Shown: positions 16,186 through 24,498 of the stretch, in pieces
Layout: each line of letters begins with the position of its first letter
How positions within the stretch are numbered: the first letter of the stretch is position 1
Source of the DNA: Formosa sp. Hel1_33_131
GTDB lineage: Bacteria; Bacteroidota; Bacteroidia; Flavobacteriales; Flavobacteriaceae
Reading direction: 5' to 3'
NCBI GenBank assembly: GCA_949499105.1
Contig: CATEFX010000034.1
Location: 34,126-98,125 of the forward strand
Length of the DNA stretch: 64,000 bases
Translations under genes and position numbers: made by a program
The notes under the pieces: generated by a model
Told to the model about the DNA's origin: nothing
Database searches by the model: none
What the model saw: only the letters and a program-made list of their open reading frames with translations

Positions 16186-16277
16186 TTTTTGTTTTTTGAG
16201 AGCTCAATGTGTTAAATTTTAATTGTCTGTACTCATTTTTTATATCACCCTTGCATTTTTAAGATTTTCATTTCAAC

Positions 16278-17117
16278 TTATAAGTTTTTTAGTAGAAACT
16301 TGACCCAAATAAGAGTGCCATTTAGGTTTCGACTAATAATCGCGTTTATGTTTTTTCTCAAATATTTTCTATGATAAAAATAATGCTTTGCCATCACATT
16401 TTTTTTAATATCTGAAGCCATAATAGCTTCACTTAGGTTTGAAATGGCTTCATATGGCCATTCAATACAGGTGATGTTGTATTTTTTTTCTAAAAAAAAC
16501 TGACTCAACGCAATTTCTCCTTTACAAATAATGTCGAATTTTTCAGTTTCCTTAGAACCTGGAAAGTTGTCATTCAGCATATTCATGTAAAACACTTTAG
16601 TTAAAAAAGAATAGGTTTGAACATGTGGCATATCGTTGCTTAAACTTCTGTTGGGGTGGTCCATGAAATTGATGGTGCTGCCACAAATAGCGATGGATTC
16701 AAATCTCTCAAATTGTTTGATAAAGCCCGTATACCACTGTTTTTGAAATGGACCGTGTCCACTTCTGTTCTGAAAAAAAATATAATCATCCGAGTGCGCG
16801 ATTTTTTTTACTTTAAAAAACAAGGATTCAAATGAACTGAAATCACGTCCAATATTATTTTTAAAAGCAACCTCTTTAAGTTCTATTGAAGAGTGCTGAT
16901 GAAACATTTTTTTAATTAGTTTTATGAAAATACGATCCAATAAACCAACCGTTTTTACTTCGCTAATGGCAATAAATAATTGAATTTTTTCACATCCAGA
17001 ATCACAGTTCTTAATACGGATTAAGTTTTGTATATCTTGAAAATATAGGCTGCGATCATTGGCCGTTGCATAGCAATGAAAATAACTGTGTTCAAGTTTC
17101 TTGTCTCTAATACCCAT
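16278..17117 (-). CDS. Putative glycosyltransferase-like protein (rhamnan-synthesis F-like features)
   Basis: A 279-residue protein without signal peptide. The region about 85-175 has the order of motifs seen in RgpF-like and related polysaccharide enzymes: NNIGRDFSSFESLFF (the N-x-GRD block), a DDYIFFQNRSGHGP segment resembling the N-D-S-x-x-GP block, and MPHVQTYSFL resembling the H-x-QS-y-F block. Such proteins build rhamnan or related cell-surface polymers. The match is by pattern only and the acceptor is unknown. It stands alone, far from the main polysaccharide locus at 33-42 kb. Confidence 0.6.
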   Translation of the reverse strand: MGIRDKKLEHSYFHCYATANDRSLYFQDIQNLIRIKNCDSGCEKIQLFIAISEVKTVGLLDRIFIKLIKKMFHQHSSIELKEVAFKNNIGRDFSSFESLFFKVKKIAHSDDYIFFQNRSGHGPFQKQWYTGFIKQFERFESIAICGSTINFMDHPNRSLSNDMPHVQTYSFLTKVFYMNMLNDNFPGSKETEKFDIICKGEIALSQFFLEKKYNITCIEWPYEAISNLSEAIMASDIKKNVMAKHYFYHRKYLRKNINAIISRNLNGTLIWVKFLLKNL

Positions 17118-17279
17118 TTAATTTTTTAAAACTTGATGCTAATAATTTAGCGGTGAAAATTGATGTTTTGGGTTTTAAACGTAAATTTTTGTTTGATAAA
17201 TCTAATGAAATTAAATGGTTTTTAGCCAATACTATGATTTTAACATGTTTGAATGGCTCTACATTGGGTTTGTAAGAAG

Positions 17280-17287
17280 TATCTTTG
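17280..17287 (+). promoter_or_regulatory. -7 box for the methyltransferase gene
   Basis: TATCTTTG, followed by C, matches the Bacteroidetes -7 consensus and lies 28 bases before the ATG. No well-spaced -33 box is obvious. Confidence 0.45.
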
Positions 17288-17315
17288 CCAGGATTCTATC
17301 CAACTAAAATGAACC

Positions 17316-18386
17316 ATGATGACCGATATTAAAGTACATAAACCAGAACCCATTATTTCGCCTGGAAACGAATTAGAATTGTATAATCGTTCTTCAAACG
17401 TTAAGCAAACAATAAAAGCGCTCGAAGCTGGAAAGCAAGTCTTAATAACTGCGTTTTACAGCAATGGTTTAGACCTTGTTAAGGAGTTACAAAGTCATCT
17501 TAAACGGAAGTTGCCAAATAAATCGTTTCAAGAACAACGGGCCTATCGGGCAGCTTTTCGCAAACTGTCAAATCTTGTTTTAATTGAAATTGTAGATCAT
17601 AAATTGATTGTAAAAAAAGCACCCTCCATTGGATGGTTACAAACGCTTTATCCGCAAACAAGCGATTTCTTATTGACGTTCCCTCAGGTTCAAGGACTTA
17701 ATAGTGCTTGGCAGTGGAACCAAAACGGGATTTCTACGCCTGTATTGCGAAATAAAATACATCCCTTTTATGGGGTGTATTTCCCAACGCGTTTTGATCA
17801 TTTGATCCTTTTTGATAATTGGTTAAAACGGTATTCGGGCCCTAAAAAATCGGCCTTAGATATTGGAATTGGAAGCGGAGTATTGTCCTTTCAAATGGTC
17901 AAACATGGGTTTCAAAAAGTTTTTGGGACCGATACCAATCCAAATGCAATTGTAGGACTTAAAGAATCTATGGGGGGGACTAAGTTGTCTCGAAAGATCG
18001 AATTAGATTTCGCATCTCTTTTTGGAAAATGGAACAAACCCTCCGAATTGATTGTTTTTAATCCCCCTTGGTTACCAGCATCGCATACACTAGATCGCAA
18101 CGACGAAGCTATTTATTACAATCAAAGCTTATTTCCTGACTTCTTTGAAGCGGCAAAAAACAGATTATTGCCAGAAGGAAAGTTAGTGGTTTTATTTTCA
18201 AATTTAGCCCAAATATCCAACGCGATCAACGATCATCCCATTGAAAAGGAACTCGAAAAAGGGGAGCGGTTTCAATTAGAAAACTGTTTCAAGAAAACAG
18301 TTAAAAAAGCGTCTGAAAAAACAACACGTGACCAGCATTGGCGTGCTTCTGAAGAAGTAGAGCTGTGGGTGCTGACTCATAAATAA
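17316..18386 (+). CDS. Class I SAM-dependent methyltransferase (small-MTase, HemK/RlmG-like)
   Basis: A 356-residue protein with a helical N-terminal part (1-145) and a Rossmann methyltransferase domain (about 165-310). Motif I is SALDIGIGSGVLSFQM, followed by GTDTNPNAI (ribose-binding acid region), and motif IV is FNPPWLPAS. NPPW is the catalytic signature of N-methyltransferases acting on glutamine or on base amino groups. The substrate could be rRNA, a release factor or a small molecule. Two consecutive ATG codons lie at 17316; I chose the first. It is monocistronic, convergent with the PagL-like gene. Confidence 0.85.
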   Translation: MMTDIKVHKPEPIISPGNELELYNRSSNVKQTIKALEAGKQVLITAFYSNGLDLVKELQSHLKRKLPNKSFQEQRAYRAAFRKLSNLVLIEIVDHKLIVKKAPSIGWLQTLYPQTSDFLLTFPQVQGLNSAWQWNQNGISTPVLRNKIHPFYGVYFPTRFDHLILFDNWLKRYSGPKKSALDIGIGSGVLSFQMVKHGFQKVFGTDTNPNAIVGLKESMGGTKLSRKIELDFASLFGKWNKPSELIVFNPPWLPASHTLDRNDEAIYYNQSLFPDFFEAAKNRLLPEGKLVVLFSNLAQISNAINDHPIEKELEKGERFQLENCFKKTVKKASEKTTRDQHWRASEEVELWVLTHK

Positions 18387-18395
18387 AATATAAAA

Positions 18396-19655
18396 CTAGC
18401 GCTGTCTGGATTTCAAATTTAGGACATAGCCCATAGCGATTTCTGAAAAATCTGCTTGACCAAGATTAGAATTTATAAAGGCCCCTATATAAACGTTGTT
18501 CATCGGATTTGTGGCGGTTCCTATCACGTAATATTTTAGTCCGAGCCGCGCTGAGATAGTACGTTTCACTTTATAGTAAGGTTCGTTGATGTCTCCCAGT
18601 GTATAATTTCCGCCGCTTTCGGTGATGATTTTTGGAACATCGCCCCAACCTTTGTTAATGCGCCAGTCCACTTTATAGGCAGGCTTGTAAATATTTATTC
18701 CCGCCTGTATTTCGATCCCAAAATGATTCAATAATAATTCGCCTTTGGCGGAGAGGCCAATGTTTAACGCATTTGTAAAGGCATTAGAACTTAAGTCCGA
18801 AAATTCTCTTCCCTCTTGAACTAACGATTCATTATTTGAAATGTAATCGTAATACGTTTCATAAAATCTAAAATAGGCACCGACGCCAAGTTTAAATACA
18901 GAGTTGTAAATTTTTCCATATTCGCCTGACACAGTATAAACACTTTTCTTATCCCCAAAGGCTTCGGACAGCACATTTTGGCCATATCCACTTCGAATCG
19001 TTACGTAGTTTGACACTATTGCGGTTGGCTTTTTTATTTGTGTTGAGTTTTTTAGGGTTCTCCTTTTGGTGACTATTTCTGAATTGAGACTTAATAGAAA
19101 TGAGTTGTAGCCTTGGTTTGGTAATTTTGCATGTCCGTTTGAGTTATGGGCGCCTCCGATTCCGATGCGCCAATTGACTTGCTCGGATTTTAGGAGTTTA
19201 TAATACATAAATAGTCGGAACGACCAATTGAAATTTGTGGAGACTGCTCTGTTAAATTCATTGGTCACAGCGTCGTATTTTTTTGTAATATATGAAGCGC
19301 CAGTACCAACATGCAGTGTTATGTTGTTTGACTTAAAAGCTTTAAATTCGATAAAGGGTTGTAGCGTAAAGATCGCTCCAAGTTGATTTTTATTTCCAAA
19401 ATCAGTATAGCCGATACTGATCCCTGTTTTTGTTGTTTTTAGATATGACCTCCAAGACTCTGAGTTTTTGGTTTGATGCCATCCGAAGCTGAGGTGCACT
19501 TGTTTTTGAAGTCCTCGATCTGGAAAATCAGTATTTGATTCCCCAGTAATACCAAAAAGTATTTCGGGTGTGATGCTAAAAATATCTAAATTAGTTTCTT
19601 GAGCTGTTGAAATAATAACATTTAACAGCATCAAAAAGGTACCCCTTTTGAACAT
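18396..19655 (-). CDS. PagL-like acyloxyacyl hydrolase / lipid A 3-O-deacylase family barrel
   Basis: The 419-residue product has a signal peptide (MFKRGTFLMLLNVIISTAQ) and outer-membrane-strand character throughout. The family signature is seen as GTGASYITKKYD, then IGIGGAHNSNGHAKLPNQGYN. In PagL-type enzymes the H-x-SN(G/A) motif supplies the catalytic His/Ser that remove the 3-linked acyl chain from lipid A. Here an Asn is inserted (HNSNGH), which should be checked. The C-terminal 200 residues exceed the usual barrel and may be a second barrel half. I chose ATG 19655; an upstream in-frame TTG overlaps the -7 box and is not a credible start. Confidence 0.7.
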   Translation of the reverse strand: MFKRGTFLMLLNVIISTAQETNLDIFSITPEILFGITGESNTDFPDRGLQKQVHLSFGWHQTKNSESWRSYLKTTKTGISIGYTDFGNKNQLGAIFTLQPFIEFKAFKSNNITLHVGTGASYITKKYDAVTNEFNRAVSTNFNWSFRLFMYYKLLKSEQVNWRIGIGGAHNSNGHAKLPNQGYNSFLLSLNSEIVTKRRTLKNSTQIKKPTAIVSNYVTIRSGYGQNVLSEAFGDKKSVYTVSGEYGKIYNSVFKLGVGAYFRFYETYYDYISNNESLVQEGREFSDLSSNAFTNALNIGLSAKGELLLNHFGIEIQAGINIYKPAYKVDWRINKGWGDVPKIITESGGNYTLGDINEPYYKVKRTISARLGLKYYVIGTATNPMNNVYIGAFINSNLGQADFSEIAMGYVLNLKSRQR

Positions 19656-19667
19656 GCATTTTTTTGC

Positions 19668-19675
19668 CAAAAATA
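19668..19675 (-). promoter_or_regulatory. -7 box for the PagL-like gene
   Basis: The minus-strand word TATTTTTG lies 13 bases before the ATG at 19655, which predicts a leader of only about 7 bases. Confidence 0.5.
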
Positions 19676-19700
19676 CAACTTTACATAGTGTAACTCACTT

Positions 19701-20378
19701 TTATTTATTTGAGTCTAAAGTCAATGGTAAATCAGTTAATTTATTGATTATTGCTGTGGGTTCAATTCCCCATGGGTCAAAAATGGTGTCTTTTGAACGC
19801 TGTAGCCAAGCGGAACGCAACCCATAGGAAAGCCCACCTATGACATCAAAAGGATTGCTTGAAATTAACCATGAATTTGTTTTTTTTGAATTTGTCTTCG
19901 TATTGAAATATTCATAGACTACAGGGCTTGGCTTAAAAACAGTGACCTTTTCTACACTAACTATTCCATCGAAAAGCTCAATAATTTTTGCATGCTTTAG
20001 AAGTTTTGTAATTGCTTTTTCACTACCATTTGAGAATGCAAATAATTTATGACCTAGTCCTTTTAGATTTCTCAACCCGATTTCAACATCATCAAATGCT
20101 GGCAAAACAGTATATTCCATCATAAGAGACTCTTTTTGTGCCTTATTTAAATCAACCTTTAAGAGTTTACAACAATATTCTAAAGCCTCTTTGGTACACA
20201 CAGAAAAGTCGGTGTATTTATTCATTAACCCCCTTCTAAAAGAGTACTCTAATTGTTTGTTTCTCCACGTCTCCATGAAATCTTTTGCTTGGTCTCCAAT
20301 CATTTGCTCTAATGAATCGAACACAGCTGATGTATTAATTAGTGTTCCATAAACATCAAAAGCTAAGGTGTATTTCAT
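19701..20378 (-). CDS. HAD superfamily hydrolase, type II 2-haloacid dehalogenase-like
   Basis: A 225-residue protein with the HAD motifs in order: motif I FDVYGTLIN (nucleophile Asp 8), motif II AFSNGSEKA, motif III lysine in KPSPVVYEYF and a motif IV region SSNPFDVIGG. The motif I YGTL and SNG pattern is that of type II (S)-2-haloacid dehalogenases, which hydrolyse the carbon-halogen bond by way of an aspartyl ester. Several family members act on non-halogenated substrates. It starts 5 bases after the DUF779 gene ends and belongs to the aldehyde dehydrogenase operon, so detoxifying halogenated acids or aldehydes is a reasonable inference. Confidence 0.85.
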   Translation of the reverse strand: MKYTLAFDVYGTLINTSAVFDSLEQMIGDQAKDFMETWRNKQLEYSFRRGLMNKYTDFSVCTKEALEYCCKLLKVDLNKAQKESLMMEYTVLPAFDDVEIGLRNLKGLGHKLFAFSNGSEKAITKLLKHAKIIELFDGIVSVEKVTVFKPSPVVYEYFNTKTNSKKTNSWLISSNPFDVIGGLSYGLRSAWLQRSKDTIFDPWGIEPTAIINKLTDLPLTLDSNK

Positions 20379-20383
20379 ATAAT

Positions 20384-20746
20384 TTAGTTTTTATTAAATA
20401 GTTTATTCTCTTCGTCCGTTAAAAGTCGTGAATGAATAATAAACCGTACGCCCAGTGGTATTTCTAGAGAGAAGCTAGAGCCTCTCCCTTTGGTAAGGTC
20501 TATTGTTAAATGTGTGTGTTTCCAATATTCAAATTGATCTTGGTTCATATAGTAGTTTACGCCTTCTAATTGTCCAAGTAAAATATCACTTTCATCTAAA
20601 TACATCTCACCTTCTTCAAAAACCATTGGGGAGGAGCCGTCACAACAACCACCACTTTGATGAAATATTAATTCACCATGTTTTTTTTTGAGTAGATTTA
20701 ATACTTCTACGGCCTTATCTGTAATGGCGACTCTTGAATACTTCAT
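20384..20746 (-). CDS. DUF779 domain protein
   Basis: A 120-residue protein of the DUF779 family. It is recognised from the LIFHQSGGCCDGSSPMVF segment with adjacent cysteines, the YMNQDQFEYWKHTHLTIDL block and the C-terminal LEIPLGVRFIIHSRLLT. DUF779 genes commonly sit next to aldehyde dehydrogenases, as here, where the dehydrogenase gene lies 73 bases upstream on the same strand. The CC pair suggests metal or redox chemistry, but the biochemical role is not established. ATG at 20744-20746 begins MKYSRVAITDKA, the usual family start. Confidence 0.9.
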   Translation of the reverse strand: MKYSRVAITDKAVEVLNLLKKKHGELIFHQSGGCCDGSSPMVFEEGEMYLDESDILLGQLEGVNYYMNQDQFEYWKHTHLTIDLTKGRGSSFSLEIPLGVRFIIHSRLLTDEENKLFNKN

Positions 20747-20819
20747 ACATTATTTTTTAAATTAATTAAAGCGACATAATAACGGTAGACAATCTGTTTT
20801 AATCTCTAAAGATAGGTTC

Positions 20820-22319
20820 CTAAAAGAATCCTAATTTATTCTTGTCATAGGAAATAAGCATGTTTTTTGTTTGACGATAATGGTTCATCATCATTAAGTG
20901 ATTTTCTCGTCCGAATCCAGATTTTTTATAGCCGCCAAATGGTGCATGTGCTGGATATGCGTGATAACAATTCACCCAAACTCTACCCGCTTTAATTGCT
21001 CTTGGCACTTGGTATAACTGATGTGCATCTCTCGACCAAACGCCTGCTCCTAAACCGTAAAGGGTATCATTCGCAATGGCGATGGCGTCCGCTTCATCTT
21101 TAAATTTAGTAACGGCGACCACAGGACCAAAAATTTCTTCCTGAAAAACACGCATTTTATTGTGTCCTTCTAATATGGTTGGCTGTATATAAAATCCATT
21201 GGATAGAGTTCCCTCTAATTTACAAGCAGCTCCACCAGCGAGTACTTTGGCGCCTTCTTCTTTACCTATTTTGAGATATGAAAGGATTTTCTCATATTGG
21301 TCATTAGATGCTTGTGCGCCTACCATTGTATTCACATCATAAGGATCGGCTTGAATAGCCGCATTGGTTCGAGCCACAACTTTTTCCATAAACGCATCAT
21401 AAATATCTTCTTGTACTAATAATCTTGATGGGCATGTACACACTTCTCCTTGGTTAAAAGCAAAAAGGACGGCGCCTTCAATGGCTTTGTCTAAAAACGC
21501 ATCGTCTTTATCCATAACAGAATTAAAGAAAATGTTTGGCGACTTCCCACCTAATTCCATAGTAACAGGGTTTAGGTTTTTTGATGCATATTGCATAATC
21601 AACTGACCTGTAGTTGTTTCTCCAGTAAATGCAACTTTATCAATTCCAGAATTAGATGCGAGTGGTTTTCCAGCTTCAGGTCCAAAACCGTGAATAACAT
21701 TTATGACTCCGGGAGGAAAGACCTCTGAGATTTTTTCTAATAATAGCGTTGCAGATGACGGGGTCTGTTCTGCGGGTTTAAGAATTACACAGTTCCCAGC
21801 GGCTAAGGCGGGAGGTAATTTCCATGACAGCATTAAAAGGGGGAAGTTCCAGGGGATAATTTGAGCCACGACGCCCAGAGGTTCTTTAATATTCATTGAA
21901 AGCGTGTTGGCGTCCAGTTCAGTAGCAGAGCCTTCTTCAGCCCTAATCACAGCTGCAAAATACCGCCAGTGGTCAATTGATAATGGGACATCGGCATTTA
22001 GAGTTTCTCTAATTGGTTTGCCATTGTCACAAGTATCTACCAATGCAAATTCTTCTAAATTTGCTTCAATAATATCGGCTACTTTGTTTAAAAGTGTTGC
22101 TCTTTCTGTTGCGGAAGTAGTTCCCCAGGCTTCTTTTGCTGCATTTGCTGCTGCTACAGCATTCTCAACATCTTCTTTCTGAGATCTTGGATATTTTGCA
22201 ATAAGTGAATTGTCAATAGGTGAAGTATTGTCAAAATACTGCCCTCCAACAGGTGCAACGAATTCTCCATTGATAAAATTTCCGTATTTGGTTTTAAATT
22301 TCGGTTTTGAATACCCCAT
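20820..22319 (-). CDS. NAD(P)-dependent aldehyde dehydrogenase (AldB/ExaC-like)
   Basis: The 499-residue enzyme oxidises aldehydes to acids in the cytoplasm. The start is set at ATG 22319 ([20 protein letters not shown]), which gives the normal family length. The in-frame extension to 22463 encodes polar sequence without family similarity. Features seen are [24 protein letters not shown] (cofactor fold, catalytic Asn), GFGPEAG and FTGETTTGQ, the catalytic glutamate in MELGGKSP, and the nucleophilic cysteine in [11 protein letters not shown]. The C-terminal region [15 protein letters not shown] is complete. Linkage to DUF779 and an AraC regulator is the usual context of acetaldehyde-type AldB enzymes. 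Confidence 0.95.
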   Translation of the reverse strand: MGYSKPKFKTKYGNFINGEFVAPVGGQYFDNTSPIDNSLIAKYPRSQKEDVENAVAAANAAKEAWGTTSATERATLLNKVADIIEANLEEFALVDTCDNGKPIRETLNADVPLSIDHWRYFAAVIRAEEGSATELDANTLSMNIKEPLGVVAQIIPWNFPLLMLSWKLPPALAAGNCVILKPAEQTPSSATLLLEKISEVFPPGVINVIHGFGPEAGKPLASNSGIDKVAFTGETTTGQLIMQYASKNLNPVTMELGGKSPNIFFNSVMDKDDAFLDKAIEGAVLFAFNQGEVCTCPSRLLVQEDIYDAFMEKVVARTNAAIQADPYDVNTMVGAQASNDQYEKILSYLKIGKEEGAKVLAGGAACKLEGTLSNGFYIQPTILEGHNKMRVFQEEIFGPVVAVTKFKDEADAIAIANDTLYGLGAGVWSRDAHQLYQVPRAIKAGRVWVNCYHAYPAHAPFGGYKKSGFGRENHLMMMNHYRQTKNMLISYDKNKLGFF

Positions 22320-22455
22320 TTTTAAGTGTTTTAATGAATGATTCCCTACTCTTTTATAGATTTTCGGATTCCTCTTTGTAAAATTACAGTCGTTGATTTT
22401 AGTGATTTCTGTATCGGTGCTTTTTGATAGATGACAGGATGAACGATTTAATGGC

Positions 22456-22944
22456 CTACTCAACTAGAAGATTAGAATTGAAAATATCTCTAAATAACTT
22501 CCATTTTCCATCTACTTTTTTCCAAAGCACTAAATATTTCCCTTCATAAACCTTGGCCTTTTCAACAAACAAGGAAACTTCGCCTTCTTCTGTTATTAAA
22601 TTTTCTGTGCCCCATACTTCAACGGTAGAGAGATTAGCACGAGTAATTCCAGAGTTTATCAGCCCTGAAAGGGCAGATTGAATGTTTTTTCTTCCAACAA
22701 TAGCCGGGGCTCCTGTACTCATAAACTTGGCATCTTTTGTATACAAATTAGCCAAGCTTAAAGAGTCTTTAGTCGCAAGAAAATTCATAAATGCTTTATT
22801 TGCAGATATAATTTCTTGTTTTGCAGTTGACAAATCAAATGTTGGCTTAACTATCTTTTTTTCTGCTTTTTCACCACAACCACTTATCATTAAAGCAATT
22901 AATAATGTCATAGTAATAATTTTTGAGGATTTTTTTCTATTCAT
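22456..22944 (-). CDS. DUF4440/SnoaL-like lipoprotein
   Basis: A 162-residue protein with a lipoprotein signal ending in MISGC (Cys 23). The mature part is an NTF2/SnoaL-like cone fold of the DUF4440 type: [20 protein letters not shown], then [22 protein letters not shown], ending with [21 protein letters not shown]. Members bind small hydrophobic ligands or act as simple hydrolases; the role here is unknown. It is the first gene before the aldehyde dehydrogenase (136 bases apart) and is divergent from the AraC regulator, so joint control is likely. Confidence 0.82.
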   Translation of the reverse strand: MNRKKSSKIITMTLLIALMISGCGEKAEKKIVKPTFDLSTAKQEIISANKAFMNFLATKDSLSLANLYTKDAKFMSTGAPAIVGRKNIQSALSGLINSGITRANLSTVEVWGTENLITEEGEVSLFVEKAKVYEGKYLVLWKKVDGKWKLFRDIFNSNLLVE

Positions 22945-23044
22945 TTTCTTTAATTTTTATAAAAATAATTCTTTAATATTAAGAATAATTAAACATATCT
23001 ATCAATTTATTGCAGATATCTCTTAAATATCTTGTTTTCTATAT

Positions 23045-23052
23045 TATTTTTG
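23045..23052 (+). promoter_or_regulatory. -7 box of the AraC-type regulator gene
   Basis: TATTTTTG lies 11 bases before the ATG at 23064. The transcript would start only about 6 bases upstream of the start codon, so translation is nearly leaderless. The divergent intergenic region (22945-23063) should also hold the promoter and operator of the lipoprotein-aldehyde dehydrogenase operon; AGATATCT at about 23014-23021 is a short palindrome there. Confidence 0.45.
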
Positions 23053-23063
23053 TATATTGTTAA

Positions 23064-23981
23064 ATGGGAAGTTTATTATTCAATCATAAAATTCATCGAA
23101 AACTCACTACTTTAATTGAAAATAGAACAACCTATAATTCTGAATATTCTGAGTTAAATATTTTTGAAACGCATAAAGTTTCAGAAAAAATAGCACTCAC
23201 TTTTGATTTTCCTGTGATTGCCAGTATGCTTACAGGAAAGAAAATAATGCATATTGACGGCATGCCTGCTTTCGATTTTTTTCCTGGAGAATCTGTAGTT
23301 ATGCCAACCAATCAAGAAATGATTATCGATTTTCCAATTGCCTCAAAAGAATCTCCTACTCAATGTTTAGCACTAGGAATTGACGCCACTAAAATAAACA
23401 ATGTTGTAGAAAACTTCAATGAATTTGTGTCTATTGAAAAGGAAAATAATAAATGGAATATAGATAATACAGCGTCACATCTTATTAATGATTCTGGAAT
23501 TAATCATTTAATAAAACGTATCACCCACACCTTTATTAACAATAATAAATCTAAAGATATTTTACTCGATCTTATGATTCAAGAATTGATTGTTAGATTA
23601 TTGCAAACAAAAGCAAAATCAATAATTTTAAATGATTCTAAAAATATCTTTTCTGATACTAGAATAGGCATGGCTATTAAATACATAAATGAAAACCTTA
23701 CGATTAAAGATATTACTGTAGACCTATTATCCGAAAAAGCCTGTATGAGTAGTTCTCATTTTCATAAAAAATTTAAAAACACTTTAGGTATTTCTCCTAT
23801 TGAATATATTAATTCTGAAAAAATTAAGGTTTCAAAAAATTTAATCAAAAAATACAATGATTTTCAAATCTCTGAAATTGCTTTTAAATCTGGATTTAAT
23901 AACACCAGTTACTTCAATAGGCAATTTAAAAAAATGGAATTGATGACCCCACAACAGTTTAAAAAATCTTTAATTGATTAA
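23064..23981 (+). CDS. AraC family transcriptional regulator
   Basis: A 305-residue protein with an AraC_N (PF06719-type) N-terminal domain: LTFDFPVIASMLTGKKIMH, MPAFDFFPGESVVMP and CLALGIDATKI. Two C-terminal helix-turn-helix motifs follow (about 205-305), including LSEKACMSSSHFHKKFKNTLG and ISEIAFKSGFNNTSYFNRQFK. The N-terminal domain probably senses a small ligand. It is divergently transcribed from the lipoprotein, aldehyde dehydrogenase, DUF779 and HAD genes with 119 bases between, so it most likely activates that operon in response to an aldehyde or alcohol; the ligand is inferred. Confidence 0.93.
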   Translation: MGSLLFNHKIHRKLTTLIENRTTYNSEYSELNIFETHKVSEKIALTFDFPVIASMLTGKKIMHIDGMPAFDFFPGESVVMPTNQEMIIDFPIASKESPTQCLALGIDATKINNVVENFNEFVSIEKENNKWNIDNTASHLINDSGINHLIKRITHTFINNNKSKDILLDLMIQELIVRLLQTKAKSIILNDSKNIFSDTRIGMAIKYINENLTIKDITVDLLSEKACMSSSHFHKKFKNTLGISPIEYINSEKIKVSKNLIKKYNDFQISEIAFKSGFNNTSYFNRQFKKMELMTPQQFKKSLID

Positions 23982-24351
23982 TGTTTTTTTATCGACTTAC
24001 CATCTTACCATCTGAAAAAAACTACTATTCCCCAAAAAATAAGTTGTTTGAATATCATTCGACATAATTTTCATTTATTTGTTTTCAACAGTTTTATACT
24101 TGAATCCAACCATTTAACCCCCAATGAATCAAGGATTCCAATGTGATATGTGCGATGTAAAATTTACTTATTTTTCATTAAGCTAGTTATAGAAATTGTG
24201 AATTAGTTTTTTTAAATAGCTTATTATAACACTAAATTAAATTTTAACTCCTATGAAATTAGAAGTTTAAAGATTTTAGGTTTTCACATTAATATCGACT
24301 TAATCCTGATTATTTCACAACAAAAGCGTTATTTATTTGAAAAAAGTAATG

Positions 24352-24359
24352 TATATTTG
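24352..24359 (+). promoter_or_regulatory. -7 box upstream of the ABC exporter operon
   Basis: TATATTTG matches TAnnTTTG. A TTTG at 24336-24339 is too close (12 bases) to be a standard -33 box. Transcription would start near 24365 and meet the terminator-like hairpin at 24414 before reaching the ABC ATPase gene. Confidence 0.4.
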
Positions 24360-24413
24360 AACATCACTGAATCGCTATTTTAGTGATATTTTCTTTTTCA
24401 TAGCAATTTTTTT

Positions 24414-24450
24414 CCCATCCTTGATTTATTGAGGGTGGGTTTTGTTTTTT
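24414..24450 (+). terminator. Rho-independent terminator or attenuator
   Basis: CCCATCC (24414-24420) pairs with GGGTGGG (24433-24439), one G-U pair included, followed by TTTTGTTTTTT. It lies 49 bases before the ABC ATPase start and more than 400 bases after the AraC stop. It is therefore better placed to control the exporter operon or end a short RNA than to terminate araC. Confidence 0.7.
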
Positions 24451-24498
24451 CCTTGTAACTTTTCTTATATTGTTACGTCTTATAAATAAATTTATTTC

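Larger units (their letters stand above)
15544..16277. other. Decayed intergenic region with repeat and pseudogene
   Basis: A 734-base stretch without an intact gene. In order it holds AT-rich sequence, unassigned debris around 15670-15800, the third copy of the family-2 repeat (15839-15940) and the remnant of a PorT-like gene (16029-16185). This stretch looks like a site of repeated rearrangement. Confidence 0.6.
23982..24498. other. Intergenic region with possible leader or small RNA
   Basis: No ORF was recognised between the AraC gene and the ABC exporter operon. A -7 box (TATATTTG, 24352-24359), the hairpin ATCACT...AGTGAT (about 24363-24388) and a Rho-independent terminator (24414-24450) follow each other within 100 bases, just upstream of the ABC ATPase start. 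Confidence 0.5.

Noticed and set aside
22320..22463. N-terminal extension of the aldehyde dehydrogenase to an upstream start
   Set aside because: The extra 48 residues are polar and basic and do not match the family, and they would overlap the lipoprotein gene. ATG at 22319 gives the normal length.
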